Assembly (NCBI GenBank): GCA_021292165.1
Contig: JAHFWL010001233.1
Location: 1-64,000 of the forward strand
Direction of reading: 5' to 3'
Origin: Shinisaurus crocodilurus
Lineage: Eukaryota > Chordata > Lepidosauria > Squamata > Shinisauridae
Length of the DNA: 64,000 nt
Shown: piece after piece, positions 33,905 to 45,744 of the stretch
How the letters are laid out: each line of letters starts with the position of its first letter
Position numbering within the stretch: position 1 is the first letter of the stretch
Notes under the pieces: model-generated
Told to the model about the DNA's origin: nothing
The model's input: only the letters and a program-made list of their open reading frames with translations
Database searches by the model: none
Position numbers and translations under genes: made by a program

Positions 33905-34772
33905 TAAGCAAGTGTAAAGTGATGCACATTGCGGCAAAGAATCCAGAACTTGAAGTATAAGCTGATGGGATCTGAGCTAGCGGTGACTGACCAAGAACGA
34001 GATCTTGGGGTTGTGGTGGATGAAAATGTCAACCAAGTGTGCGGCTGCTGTGAAAAAGGCAAATTCCATGTTGAGCATAATTAGGAAAGGAATTCAAAAT
34101 AAAACTGCCAAGATCATACTTCCCTTATGCAAATCTATGGTGTGACCGCACTGTACAGTTCCGGTCACTGCACCTAAAAAGGATATTGTAGAGATGGGAA
34201 AAGTGCAGAAAAGGGCAACTAAAATGATCAAAGGGCTGGAGAAACTCCCCTATGAAGAAAGGTTACAAGAGCTGGGATTGTTTAGCTTCGAAAAAAGGCG
34301 AGTGAAGAAAGACATGATGTAGGTGTCCAGAATTATGCATGGTGTGGAGAAAGTGGACAGGGAGACATTTTTCTCCCTCTCTCATAAAACTAGAACCCAA
34401 AGGGGTCATCCCATGAAGCTGATTTGTGGGAGATTCAGGACCAATAAAAGGAAGTCCTTCTTCACACAGCACAGTTCAACTATTGAATTCACTTCCACAC
34501 GATGAAGTGATGGCCATTGGCCACCAACTTGGAGGGCTATAAGAGGGGATTGGACAAATTCATGGAGGAGCAGGCTATCAGTGGCTACTAGTCCTGATGG
34601 CTATATGCTACCTCCAGTATCAGAGGCAGTATGCCTCTGTACACCAGTTGCTGGGGAATATGGGCAGGAGGGTGCTGTTGCACTCATGTCCTGCTTGTGG
34701 GCAGCTGGTTGGCCACTGTGTGAACAGAATGCTGGGCTAGATGGACCCTTGGTCTGATCCAGCATGTGAAAC
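33905..34772 (+). mobile_element. CR1 LINE 3' end with ORF2 C-terminus remnant
   Basis: Translated fragments read [30 protein letters not shown] and IMHGVEKVDRET, the end of a CR1 reverse transcriptase, broken by stops and frameshifts. The 3' UTR follows, ending GGACCCTTGGTCTGATCCAG. Confidence 0.88.
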
Positions 34773-35310
34773 AATTCAGGCCAGGGAACACTTGATTATC
34801 ACTTGCACTGCGAATTATAGAAGCATAGGACAATCCATGGAGATCTGAAGAATCCCAGTGTTGATTTTCTTTTAAAGCAAGTTTCTACCAGCCCTCAAAG
34901 TTTTGGATAAAAGCACTGGAAAAGGTAAATACAGTGGCCACGCTGCAATGCACCATGGAGCTCTGATGTGTAGAAGGAGTTCATATGTGCAGGGAATGGC
35001 CCATCTCTTTTATCTTGGGGGATATTCTTAGTGCAACTTGAGGTATGTAGTGAATGCATGAAACATTTCCTCGACTCAGAGAGAAGAGAACAGGGCAGTC
35101 GTTTCAAGCACACAGTGATGTGTACATCAGACAGTCTTCCACACCCAAACACACACGCATGTGCATTTTTGCTCCTGATGTCTCAGTAAGCATCTGCTAA
35201 AGCCAGATTATGTCTCTAAGGCTTTTCAGGAACAAAGTAGAATGGTGACATATTTGTAGGAATTTTGAGGGAAGTTAAAAGAATTCTGATAAGATTAGTT
35301 CTTTATCTGA

Positions 35311-35867
35311 GCTTTGCAAGTCCCTCCCCACAGAAATCCCACCGGTTCCCCTCTCAACCTTTTGAAAGGTTGAGAGGGGACCTTTCATCTCAACATTCAG
35401 ATGTTGCTTTATGTATGTATCTATTTATTACATTTATATCCCACCTTCTTTCCTGGAAGGAACCAAAGGCAGCTTTCATGATCCTCCTCCTTTCCACTGT
35501 ATCTTCACAACAACCCTGTGATGTAGGTTAGGCTGAGAGTCAGTGACTGGCCCAAAATCACCAAGTGAGCTTCATGGCTGAGTGGGGACTAGAACCCGGA
35601 TCTTCCAAGTCCCAGTCCAATACTCTAACCACTACACTGCACCAAAGAAATAGTCCTCAAAGAGGTTTACGATCACTACTAAAAACAACATATATAAACA
35701 CTAAGAAATCACTAAGCAATACAATCCAACAACAAATTAAGATAAACGTCCAGTGATGAAAGATGGAGGAGACTTGACACACCCACTGAAAAACAGCTGT
35801 TTTCACAGCCTTTCAAAAGGTTGAGAGGGGAACCGGTGGGATTTCTGTGGGGAGGGACTTGCAAAGC
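35311..35867. repeat. perfect 59-bp inverted repeat, 439-base spacer
   Basis: 35311-35369 is exactly the reverse complement of 35809-35867. Immediately after the left arm a second, smaller palindrome (16-base arms, 35347-35380) repeats CCCCTCTCAACC and its complement. A minus-strand SINE (35415-35640) lies in the spacer. Confidence 0.9.
35415..35640 (-). repeat. tRNA-like SINE with L2/CR1-type tail
   Basis: Minus copy. GGGACTAGAACCCGGATC and CTCTAACCACTACACTGCAC mark the head. Confidence 0.83.
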
Positions 35868-35940
35868 CCAGGCATCACCACTGGGAAGGCCCTGTCCTGC
35901 ACACCACCAGCTTTAGTCTTAGACAGAGGTTGGACATAGA
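35640..35940 (-). mobile_element. LINE (L2/CR1-type) 3' end containing one arm of a long inverted repeat
   Basis: AAAGAAATAGTCCTCAAAGA at the tail side and CACCACTGGGAAGGCCCTGT as the ORF2-end complement. The segment 35809-35867 is one arm of the 59-bp inverted repeat. Confidence 0.65.
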
Positions 35941-36109
35941 TCAGATTTGAGGTTTCTTTTCTTTTTAACACAATCCTAACTTCACACTTCTAAGCAGGGG
36001 AAAGTTCAGGGGAACTTTTTAAAGAGTTTGCTTCTTTGGAGATGAGCACATTGGAGACTTAAGCTGGGTATGTAATACTCTGTTTATTTACGAATGTACA
36101 TGTTATGGA

Positions 36110-36830
36110 GGTGCCAGAACAAACACACAGGATACGCTTCTCCCTTATCAACTTGTCCGGTCACTGAGGTCTTCAGATGGCATGCTCCTGGTGGCTCCAC
36201 ATGGACCTATTGTCTGATTGGAGAAGAGCCTTCAGTGTGGCAGCTCCATTTCTGTGGAACTCCCTGCATCTGGAGGTCAGGCAGGCACCAACATTGTGTG
36301 GTTTCCAGCATCTCCTGAAAACATCTTTATTTCAGGAAGCCTTCCTTGGTTGACCAGCCACTGTTTTTATTGATATTCTGTTTTTAATATTGTGTTTTAT
36401 TCTTTTTCTCTTTAGCCCTACACAGCTTGGGACTGCAGTACCTGATGGAATGCCTCTCCTGACCTGAATGTACCTGGACACCATGATCTACATCTGAGGC
36501 CTTCCTCCAAGTGCCACCTCCAAGGGAGACTCAGGGGTTGCAACAAGGGAGAGGGCCTTCTCAGTGGTGGCCCCCCGATTATGGAATGATCTCCCCACTG
36601 AGGACTGCCTGGCACCAACATTGTCATCTTTTCGGCACCAGATTAAGACTGCCCTCTACTCCCAGGCATTTAATGGCATATGATGGGACATGTCAGCTGT
36701 TTTAACAGGTCTAGTTTTTGTTTTTGTTTTAATTGAAATTGTTTTAGCTCTTTAAACTGTTTTAAAATTTTGCATATTGGAATGTTATGCTGTATTTTAT
36801 TATTGTATTTGTATTATTTATTTATTTATT
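36110..36830 (+). mobile_element. two LINE (L2/CR1-type) ORF2 ends in tandem
   Basis: The first, around 36210-36345, translates to SVWQLHFCGTPCIW and related residues. The second, around 36540-36670, reads RAFSVVAPRLWNDLPTEDCL then APTLSSFRHQIKTAL. Both are LINE protein C-termini. The 3' UTR follows to 36830. Confidence 0.78.
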
Positions 36831-36839
36831 GGTTGGTAC

Positions 36840-37330
36840 TATTTCTATACTGTTAAATATTTTTTAAAAATCCCTAAGCAGTTTCCATATAAATATTAAA
36901 ATCACAATTAAAATACAATTTTAAAAACAATATAATTACAATAATGATATATAATAATGCACAGCAGAACAGGAGCAGTAAAAATGGGACAGCATGGACA
37001 ATTTAATTATGGGCCAGGGAAAGCCTGGGTGAACAGGTGCATTTTCAGGAGGCGTTTAAAAGATGCCAACTTTTCTGCCTCCTGAACCACACGAGGGAAT
37101 TTTTTTCCCCCACAGGGTGGGTGCCGCTAGCGAGAAGACACGAGATATTGCATGGCGACTTTCTGATAATTTTGGAATGATCAGCAGCAAGGCCTCCTCG
37201 GATGATTTTAATGGCTGATTGGATGTATATGAGAGGGAAGGCGGTCTGCTAGGTATCCTGGTCCTAAGTTGTTTAGGGCTTTGAATGACAATGCCATAAC
37301 CTTGAACATGGCTCGGCAGCTAATAGGCAG
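36840..37330 (-). mobile_element. LINE (L2/CR1-type) 3' end
   Basis: TTCTATACTGTTAAATATTT tail side, then GGTGAACAGGTGCATTTTCA and CCACAGGGTGGGTGCCG. A separate plus-strand tail (AACCGCCCAGAGAGCTCCGG) lies at 37340-37420. Confidence 0.68.
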
Positions 37331-37420
37331 CCATCCTATTATTGTACCTGTGTTATGAACTGCTGCGAACCGCCCAGAGAGCTCCGGCTACTGGGTGGTA
37401 TAGAAATGAAAGAAAGAATA

Positions 37421-38485
37421 ATAATATAATAGACCAATAATAATTTTGTCTTTTATTGTTCACCACTCTGGACTTTATGTAGATGTCAGTGGGGCTCCTT
37501 ATCCATTGCTCTTTTTTTTTTTTTTGGAGCTTTATAGGAGCTATCCCTGGTGCTGTAACCGATTCCCAAAATAGGTTCACCACCCTGGAGCACCGTGGAC
37601 AGCTCCTACGAAACTCAAACAAAAAGATGCAATGGATCAGGAGCCCCACCGACACAGGAGTCACTCACCCGCCTCCCCTGGGAGATGCGGAGCGGTATAT
37701 AAATGCTGCAAATAAAACAAAACAAATAAATAGCATGCTGGCGAAATCAACATCCAGTTCTTGTGGCCTGCTTGCCTTGCAGGTGCCGATTCAGACCATC
37801 TGGGACAAAGGCATCCGGTCCCCCAATTCCTGACATCCATCAGAGGGTGACACCTTCACCAGGGCTTCATGGGAAGGTCCCGGAACAAAGAACCAAGACG
37901 GCTATGATATAACTGTGTGACAGTTGGCTTTATGAGAACTTCTAATTAAGATTTCACTTCCTCAGGACTACGTAGCACAGAAACCACTTAATCACTGGCA
38001 AATCATCTCAAGTCCATTGCTCCTGTAAGTAGATGTACGCAGATCTCGATAGCGCTATCAGCACAGAGCACCCTTTCGCAAGGGACAGTGCCTATTAAAA
38101 TCCAATTAGAAAGCCCCAGTCATAAACTTTGATAAATGATTTTGATTAGTCATGCTGATTACTTAATTAATGGGTTTGGGTGTGTGTGTGCACGCCCGCA
38201 GAGCGGGGCAGGGCAGGTTGTGGTAAAAAGGATCAGGGGAGAAGAGGATCCCTCACAGTTTTTCTTGGAACTAGATCTACAGCGAGACAATGTAGTAATA
38301 GATGATAATTTAGAGATATTCATTTATTTCGGACACTGATCGACCCCTGGGAATTTGTGGACGTCTCCTAAGATCAGATGGGTCCAGCGAGGGTGCTAGG
38401 TACCAAAAAGATCTGGGGTTCAGGCCCACAGGACAAAAAAAAAATATATACAAATTTGCATATGCTAATATACATATGCTCTAAA

Positions 38486-38530
<45 letters not shown>

Positions 38531-39002
38531 TTGAAAGGACCCTGCCTCCTAAGGACATCCCTATGTGTGAAAAGGGATGCATGGACAGGGGAGAGGAGAG
38601 CATTTGATTTCAGGAAAAAAAAACCTCAGGCAGAAAGATTCAAGGGCGAGGGCAGCAGGAGGGGAAGCACCTGTGGGCAAAAAGACGGCTCGTCCAGGGG
38701 GATCAGATGCAACAGAGATCATCAGGGCCCCTGGACCTTTATTGCAGCAAGTGCCCATGGACAGCAGGGTGGTGGGGCAGAGGGCCTCCCAGAGATTCAG
38801 GCTCCAAATGAAAGATGCGGGGCTCCAGCCCTAGTGGGCTGCCCTCTGACACCACCTCTGGATGGGGCCGCTGCAGCAGAGGAGAGCCTGAGCTTCCTGT
38901 AAAAACAGCAAGTGTTGACTGACTCGGCAGATTGAAGTTGGTTTCAGGCTAGTCCCCAAATCTATCATTTATATCCATGGACCAAAATCATCACAAAAGA
39001 TT
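37421..39002. other. no gene seen
   Basis: Includes a T run (37510-37525), an unassigned segment with CATTGCTCTTTTTTTT/AAAAAGATGCAATGGATCAG as inverted partners (37480-37650), the (TG)n tract, and a GC-richer block (38600-38880) whose open frames look random. Confidence 0.5.
38490..38529. repeat. (TG)n microsatellite
   Basis: About 20 TG units. It creates a spurious Cys-Val repeat in one open frame. Confidence 0.95.
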
Positions 39003-39010
39003 GACTAGGT

Positions 39011-39432
39011 CAGTGGTTCTTAACCTTTTGGTGTCACACCTCCCTTGTGAAAAATCTTATGACCTAGTCATAACGGCCCCAAATTTAGGCTTAGGCAGGA
39101 CGAGTTTGCATTTTTTAGTTTATGCTCTGTCTCTGGACTAAAAAAAAAAAAAAAGCATATTCAATTACATGAACGGCGTAGCTCCCAAGATTATTGGACT
39201 GTACATCGCTCAGAGTGGCCGGATGTCTGGCCAGATGGGCGATGCATAAATATAATAAATAAAGAAATAAATAAGATTAGTAGAAAGAAATAAGGTTGGG
39301 CCAACCGCCAAGCTGTGCTGCTATGTACTTGTAAAATGAACAATTTATAGTTGAGGGGCTACACTCACACCTCCGCTGGAGTCAGTCCAAACCTCCCCTG
39401 GGGAGGCGTACCCCACAGGTTAAGAACCCCTG
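39011..39432. mobile_element. hAT element with nested LINE tail
   Basis: Same family as 10953-11297, flanked by perfect GACTAGGT duplications at 39003-39010 and 39433-39440. It contains an inserted LINE 3' end at 39194-39272. Confidence 0.88.
39194..39272 (+). mobile_element. short LINE 3' end inserted into the hAT element
   Basis: Reads GACTGTACATCGCTCAGAGT then GGGCGATGCATAAATATAATAA, a CR1/L2-like tail ending in an AAATA run. It is flanked by perfect AAGATTA duplications at 39187-39193 and 39273-39279. The sister copy at 10953 shows the uninterrupted site. Confidence 0.8.
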
Positions 39433-39870
39433 GACTAGGTCAATAACCTTTAGAAAGGGGGGTGTACCAGTCTGAGTGAGAGATGCTAACCATTCCCTGT
39501 GTCATACTGATCTGATCATCAGAGTCATGGGGCAGTGGGTGGGGCAATAAAATCCAGATTTGTCCAGGCTGTATCCATAGGATGGCCATGTGTCCTGCTT
39601 TGCAGAGGACACTCCTCTGGTTGAAGCTGTCTTGTATTTCGGTGGTTTCACAGCCGCTGCTACACCGGTGGGATGCATAAATAGCCTAGTGGGATGCGGG
39701 TTTTTCGTAACAATTACCAAGAATTTGCTCTCCCTCAGTCCCCACGACCTGCAGGAGTAATGTGACTTCTCCTGCTGACCCTACCTGCCACAGATTATCC
39801 ATCAGTGACCTTTTGGCATACTAGTAGTAACCCTTTTAACGACTAATGGAATTATTATTTTTGTTTTAAT

Positions 39871-40372
39871 GGGCAGTATCCAATGGGGCACTTATGTCCC
39901 GGCCGATTCTTTTCTGCCCCGCCGATTCCATTGTGTGAGCGGTGGGTCCGGCCGACTGTGTTGCACAAGTGGGACCCACCGCTTACGCAAGGGAGATTTA
40001 GCACTTCCTAGCACAGTGTTCCCCAACCTTGGGTCCCCAGATGTTTTTGGCCTACAACTCCCAGCATGGGAGTTGTAGGCCAAAAGCATCTGGGGACCCA
40101 AGGTTGGAGAACACTGTCCTAGCGGAAACCCTGAAATTAATGGAAACGCTCATTTCCGGAAGGAGGCAGGTCAGCAGAGCTCCCTTATGTGAGCTCCACA
40201 AACCTGCCCCCTTCCAGAAATGAGGGTTTCCACTCGTTTCGGGGTTGCCTCAGAAATGCCAAAGCGCCATTGCGCAAATGGTGGTGGGGGGCACTTGCGC
40301 AATGCACTCGGCGGGGCGGAAGAGAAACAGCAGGAGTGGAAGTGCCCCGTTGGATTCTGCCCTTCGTGTTTT
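39871..40372. mobile_element. DNA element with GGGCAGTATCCAATGGGGCA ends
   Basis: Terminal inverted repeats of about 23 bases: GGGCAGTATCCAATGGGGCA at the left and GCCCCGTTGGATTCTGCCC at the right. The interior is CG-rich and self-complementary (GGACCCACCGCTTACGCAA). A foldback hAT copy is nested inside. No transposase. Confidence 0.65.
40014..40116. mobile_element. foldback hAT MITE, copy 1
   Basis: Near-palindrome with ends CAGTGTTCCCCAACCTTGGG and its complement, flanked by TCCTAGCA and TCCTAGCG. It is inserted inside the larger element at 39871-40372. Confidence 0.85.
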
Positions 40373-41333
40373 AGGCATAGCAATAAAATTTATTCCCAAT
40401 AGTACTGCTGCAATTTTTTATTTATTATCTTTGTGTTTGACAGTTACCGTGGCAGTAAAAATTTATACTCAACAGTATCATTACAATTTTCAATTACTAA
40501 TGGAATTATTATTTATGTTTGTTCGTGTTTCAAAGCGATAGCAATGTGATTGACTCCCAACAATAGTACTGCAATTTTTTAATGTCCAGAAAACGTACCG
40601 TAAATGCTAAATATAATAACAGAAGGCCTGTAAACATATCTGTGTCTTTCTGGGGAAGAAAGTGGGCTTTTTGTAGCTATCATGGTGGGTCCCAGTTTCT
40701 TTGATAGAGTGATTGGTGGAATGTAAGATATGAAAAGTTGATAAACACTGCCCTATTAGTATCTGCCCTCTGAAGGGCTGCCCGGTCCAAAGATGCCACC
40801 TATAAAGGATTGGTTAGATGAATTATGGGAATGTGAAAATAAATAAATAAATCAGTTATATAGTCATTAAAAAAAATGACAGAAAGTAGATGTTTTCAAA
40901 ACATATCAGACTCCTTTTATTAAAGTTTGTAGTAGCATGTTGTATTTTGATGTACACATTTGCTTGAAAAAAATATTTATAATATAGTTAAAAATAGAAG
41001 AAAAAGAAATGTATACAAGTTCTTTCTTTTCATCACTACCATTTCTTTCCTCCCACTTAAAAAATATTTTCCACATGCGGCGGAGGGGGATTTATTGAAG
41101 AGGAAATATATTTAAGACGAGACAATCATTTCTCATTTTAAAAAAGCTTCCTTTAAGGGGTCATTTACAGATTGTGTAAACTCTGTTGTGGTGTTTTAAA
41201 TAAGAAAATGAAATTCAAGTTAGCAGAAAAATCTAGTTAGGAAATACATCCTATTTCAGCAGTTGTTTCTTGCAAGAGACAACGGTGAAGTTGGAAAAAT
41301 GCTGATAACAGCTGTAATCAATATCCTCTATAG
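40373..41333. other. no gene seen
   Basis: AT-rich DNA without recognisable repeats. Confidence 0.6.
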
Positions 41334-41419
41334 CAGTGTTCTCCAACCTTGGGTCCCCAGATGTTTTTGGCCTACAACGCCCAGCATGCCCCAGCCAGCT
41401 ACAAGGTTGGAGAACACTG
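41334..41419. mobile_element. foldback hAT MITE, copy 2
   Basis: Ends CAGTGTTCTCCAACCTTGGG and CCAAGGTTGGAGAACACTG-like, with perfect 8-bp duplications CTCTATAG at 41326-41333 and 41420-41427. The centre is shortened relative to other copies. Confidence 0.87.
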
Positions 41420-41509
41420 CTCTATAGAACTACAGCCCACCAGGATTGGTGATGTGTCCTTCTTACCTGAAAGTATCCTGAAGTGTGTTACTACTAACAG
41501 GAGTGTTGA

Positions 41510-41782
41510 ACCAGCCCCAGGGCCGAATTTCAAAGCTTTTGGGGAGGGGGCATACTAGTGGTGCTCAGGGCTGAAGGCAAAAGTGGCAGGAGCAAAAAGG
41601 GGGTGGGACCAAATACCAAAATACCAGCATGTTCTAGCTTAAAGCTCTTACTGCCCCAAACTAAGCCTTCGTAGAGGCATTTCAACCTTCTAGAATGTGG
41701 AAAAAACTGCACAAAAACTGGGGAACGACTGGGACTTCAGGAAGGCCAAGTTTGGTCCTGGGCCAGAGGTTCTGAACCCCTG
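41510..41782. mobile_element. hAT element related to 60357-60698
   Basis: Right end GGTTCTGAACCCCTG. Interior GCCTTCGTAGAGGCATTTCA and AGCTTAAAGCTCTTACTG match the sister copy. The left end is unclear. Confidence 0.65.
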
Positions 41783-42116
41783 CTATAAATATTTGGAAAT
41801 GTTCAGAATCAATTCACCAGTGTATTTTGTATATGCCTGACTGTACATATGCACTTTGTATTCACGCCCGAGTGCAAAATACCTTGTAAGTACCAGCCCT
41901 TATTTTCCATTCTGTTCTTAGGTAGGGACACCCAAATATAGTTTCCATTACACACATCTTACATAGGCAGAGAACCATGTGTATGTGTGCAGTTTTATTT
42001 TAAAAGCAACAACACAGTGGAATTGGGCCCTCGGGCTGGTTCAACACTACTGGTTTATAAGGTTAGATTGATTTTGAGCCAGTGGGTTTTCCTGCTGTTG
42101 CTGCTGAATTACTATT

Positions 42117-42461
42117 GGCTTGGTTCAGATGTAACATTGGATAACCCACACTCAAGGGTTGCGGCGTGTGGGTTGAACCATGTAAACCGTGGGTGGTTGT
42201 TGAAACGTGGGTTACCGTGTTGTCTGAACCCAGCTGAGATAACAAACCATGGTGAACAACCCACAGTTTGTAACCCAACAACCATGGCTTCTCTTCATGG
42301 GTTGTTCATGGTTAACAAGCCATGGCTTGTTAGCACAGCTGGGTTCAGTTAACATGATAACCCACATTTCAACAACCACCAACAGTTCAATGACAACCCA
42401 CACTCAACCCATATTCAACCCTTGAGTGTGGGTTATCATTCTCTGCCCTCTGAACCCAGCC
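42117..42461. mobile_element. second copy of the GGCTGGGTTCAG element
   Basis: Starts GGCTTGGTTCAG after ATT and ends TGAACCCAGCC before AAT. Internal blocks (CAAACCATGGTGAACAACCC) match the copy at 15918-16242. Confidence 0.7.
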
Positions 42462-42809
42462 AATGCCAGTTTTATTGGACTGGGAATGAGCCTTGTGCCC
42501 ATTCCTCCTCCCCTTCCATTCCCTCCCCTCCTTGTGCATCTGGCTTTAGCGAAGCCTTCTTAAATCATGGTACCCTTTGGAATCTGAACCGGGAAGCTGG
42601 GCCTTGTTGGGCCCATTGCAGAATGCCTGCTCTGTGGGATAAAGAACATCATCTCTGTTCTTTATTGTTTTCCCTCTAGAAAAAAACATTTGCTCCTGAA
42701 GGGGATCCCTCTGTCATAAGCACAGTGCAGTGGTGGGACTTACATGTGCAGGCAGACGTTTTAAATATATGTTACTAGCAGTTGTTTCAAAAGCACAAAC
42801 ATAAGTTGA

Positions 42810-43060
42810 TGCCCTTTACTTATTTATTTATTAAAGTTATATACCACCAGACTGGCAGATGCCCTTGGAGAAGTTTACAAAGCAAAACAATAAATACAGC
42901 AATGAAAGTATCAAAATATTAAAAGTTTAAGGGTACAATTCTATGCATGTTTAGACAGAAAAAACATGTCTAAGCATGCTGCATAGGATTGCGCCCTAAA
43001 AATATTAAAGAGACAGCAATAAATTTAGTAATCCAAGCGCCGGATTAGAAATGAAATGCC
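42810..43060 (-). mobile_element. LINE (L2/CR1-type) tail
   Basis: TTATATACCACCAGACTGGC then AAAACAATAAATACAGCAAT in minus orientation. It includes a GGGCGCAATCC-type palindrome at 42930-42999. Confidence 0.5.
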
Positions 43061-44379
43061 TGTTGGAAGAGGTAAGCATCTAAAGGTGAAATGAGAGATG
43101 TTATTCATGCAATTAGCAATTGTGTGAATGGTTTTGAAAACGTAATAGCAGGTGCACTGAGGACACGATCCGGATTGGGACTGGAGTGGGGGACGGGCAC
43201 AAAGGATTAAAGCTCCATAACCACCCCCAGCCCACCAAGGACCTGATCCAGATACGGCTGTCACGCAATTGCTAATGCAGTTGGGATCTGCAGTCCAAGT
43301 TCTAAGAACATCAGTTGACCATCAGTGCCTAGTAGCAAGCACCCAAGCAAGTTCACACACACACACACACACACACATGTGCAAGATTGTCAGGAAGCTG
43401 CTCAAAATGGTAAGCAAATTTTCTTGGGGATGTATCTGGGTCCAGGGAATGGTCGTCCAAGTCTGCTGCCTTCATCAACGGTCAGGATAGTGCTAGGAGT
43501 TGCTCCCTCTTTTTTGTGCAGGGATCCTGTGCCTTTAACAGCCATGCACCAGATAGAAATTTAACGGGTATAGCTGTCCTCATCCTGGAAATTCTTTGTT
43601 GAAGCAAAGCTCCTACTGTTGAATTTTGGCCTGTGTAGAAATACTGACGGCATAGGAGGCCTGCCATAAATCCTACCCTCCTAGCAGTATACCCTGCCCT
43701 GTAGTTCACTGGATCATCTTGCTCCCCGCCCCGCCCTTTCCACAGTGATTGCTGCGCACTGACATAACCCATAATTATTGTGCAGTTGCTCAACTCGCTT
43801 TTTGTCACCTTTATGCCAATAAAGAAAATGTGTGTTGATGAGAGCTGCAAGTTCAGTGAGAGGATGAAGTAATCTGTCAACCACTTTGCTATGTGTCAAA
43901 CTGCATGTAGGGATTTGCTCAGTCTACATTCTTAACTTGCCAGCCGGTTGTGTGCCTTAGCCCTCTAGGGTTGTCAGCTGGCCAGGCCAGAAATTTACTG
44001 GCCTAGCCAAAATTTCAATCTGCACCAGTAAATATTTTTTTCCTCCCAAATGTGATGGCTATTTGCAGTATTTTTTCCTTACTTTCCGTAAAATGCAGGG
44101 TTTTAAAAACAAACCCCAAAAACGTTACCCTACAAAACATGACGCTCTGCACATGTTCAAAGGCACTTTTTACATGGAGCCCTCCCCCAAAAGATAAACC
44201 CTGTCAGAGTGGAAAGGTATTCACATTCTCAGAGGTCCTTTTTAGGTTCATTGTTAAAAATGGAAGCTGGTTCCCTTCACAAAGGAAAGACACTCTGCAC
44301 ATGTCCATAGGTACTTTAAAAATTTGCAGGAAATAATAATTACGACAGCAATTATTATAATAAAAATTATTACATTATA
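43061..44379. other. no gene seen
   Basis: Unassigned DNA with one CA microsatellite. Open frames are short and not protein-like. Confidence 0.55.
43355..43378. repeat. (CA)n microsatellite
   Basis: About 12 CA units. Confidence 0.93.
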
Positions 44380-44530
44380 TTATTACCCTCCTGCCAGGGA
44401 GCTCAGAGCTGTGCACATGGTTCCCACACCAATTTTATCCTCCCAACAGCCCTTTGAGGTAGGTTATGCAGAGAAGGGCTGGCTTCACTCCCACTGAGTT
44501 TGAAATCCCAGCAGAGCTTTGAAGGCAGGG
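44380..44530 (-). repeat. diverged SINE fragment
   Basis: CAATTTTATCCTCCCAACAG and TTTGAGGTAGGTTATGC resemble the minus-strand body of the tRNA-like SINE. The head is lost. Confidence 0.5.
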
Positions 44531-44585
44531 CTTCCTAGTCAACTCAGCAGGGCATTATGCGGTGGCCGGCTGTCTGCACATGCCC

Positions 44586-45254
44586 TGCACGCAGGGCCGG
44601 ATTAAGGCCAGCTGATGCCCTAAGCACAGCCCAATAATGGTGCCCCCTCGGCCCTTCCATTGCTTAGCTGGCAAGACATCAAGACTCAATAAGTGCTGAA
44701 GGTGAAATAAGACACTGAAAACTCAGTTTTCTTCAAAGCCAGCCCCCATGCCAGAACACACAACTAGATTAAATATGAACTGTTTATTATAGAGAGCCAG
44801 TGTGGCATAGTGATTAGTGTTGGACTGGGACTCAGGAGAACTGGGTTCTAGTCCCTACTCAACCATGAAGCTCACTGGGTGACTTTGGGCCAGTCACTGA
44901 CTCTCAGCCTAACCTACCTCACAGGGTTGTTGTGAGGATAAAATGGAGGGGAGGAGGATTATGTGTTCCTTGCAGGGGAAAAAGGGCGGGATATAAATAT
45001 ATATTAAAAAATAAAAATAAAAATATTTAACACTAAACAGCAGCAAGCAATATAAGGCAATTACTTACTTATAACTAGGGCAACAGAAAGAAATACAAAT
45101 TTTCATCACTGTTTTATGCATTTTTTAAAAATAAAACTTGTAAAGGGGAAAATGCAAATGCAAAAATTTGTGGTACTCTGGTATTCTGTGGTGCCCCCCT
45201 TCCCTTGGTGCCCTAAGCACGTGCTTATATTGCTTAAGAGTTAATCCAGGGCTG
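44586..45254. mobile_element. hAT-like element with CAGGGCCGGATTAA ends, carrying a SINE
   Basis: Left end CAGGGCCGGATTAAGGCCAG and right end TTAATCCAGGGCTG. Both have a subterminal TGCCCTAAGCAC block. The interior holds a complete tRNA-like SINE (44792-45015). Target duplication not clear. It sits just upstream of the candidate MGST1 promoter. Confidence 0.6.
44792..45015 (+). repeat. tRNA-like SINE inside a hAT-like element
   Basis: GAGCCAGTGTGGCATAGTGA head, GGTTCTAGTCCCTACTC box B, and GGGCGGGATATAAATATATA tail. The tail has a small deletion. Confidence 0.87.
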
Positions 45255-45419
45255 GCCCAGAGACAGAATGGTTGAAAAGAAATGAGGAAAATGCATTTTC
45301 TGAAGAGGCGATCTATCACTGCAAAAGAAAAGAAAAGAAAGCATCGTCAGAACAGGAGGCAGGACAGTAAAGAAAGAAATCAGAGCAAAGTTCAGTAGCA
45401 TAAAGCATGTCGCAATAAA

Positions 45420-45712
45420 CCCGGGCGTGCACCTGAACCGGAGCCAAGTGGGTGGGACGAGGAAGCCGAAGGGTTGCAGGGGCTGTGCGGAGGCAGGCAG
45501 GGCGTCGAGATCAAGACCCGTCCGGGGACAAGTTGAGGGCCGGGCTGTGGGAGGGGAGCCAGTCCCCGTTACGGCAGCGGGCAGAGCCTAGAGGCCGCCG
45601 TGCGCGTGGGGAAACGGAGGCAGCCCGAGAGCAGGGTCCGCAGGCGAGTTCTGGGATTCTCCAACCCCCCGTGTGGTGTGCGTGCAGATCAGGACATTTC
45701 TTAAAAAGGTGC
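45420..45712 (+). promoter_or_regulatory. CpG-rich patch, candidate MGST1 promoter and first exon
   Basis: A stretch dense in CG dinucleotides lies 6.2 kb upstream of the MGST1 start-codon exon. The surroundings are otherwise AT-rich and CpG-poor. MGST1 in other vertebrates has a non-coding first exon several kb upstream. An AAG|GTGCGT at 45708/45709 could be its splice donor. No TATA box is obvious. An open frame of about 100 codons crosses the patch but resembles no known protein and probably reflects base composition. Confidence 0.5.
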
Positions 45713-45744
45713 GTTTGCTTCTTTGCATTGTGTTTGTGCTTTAA

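Noticed and set aside
38378..38902. 174-codon plus frame with a Cys-Val repeat
   Set aside because: The repeat is the translated TG microsatellite; no conserved domain on either side.
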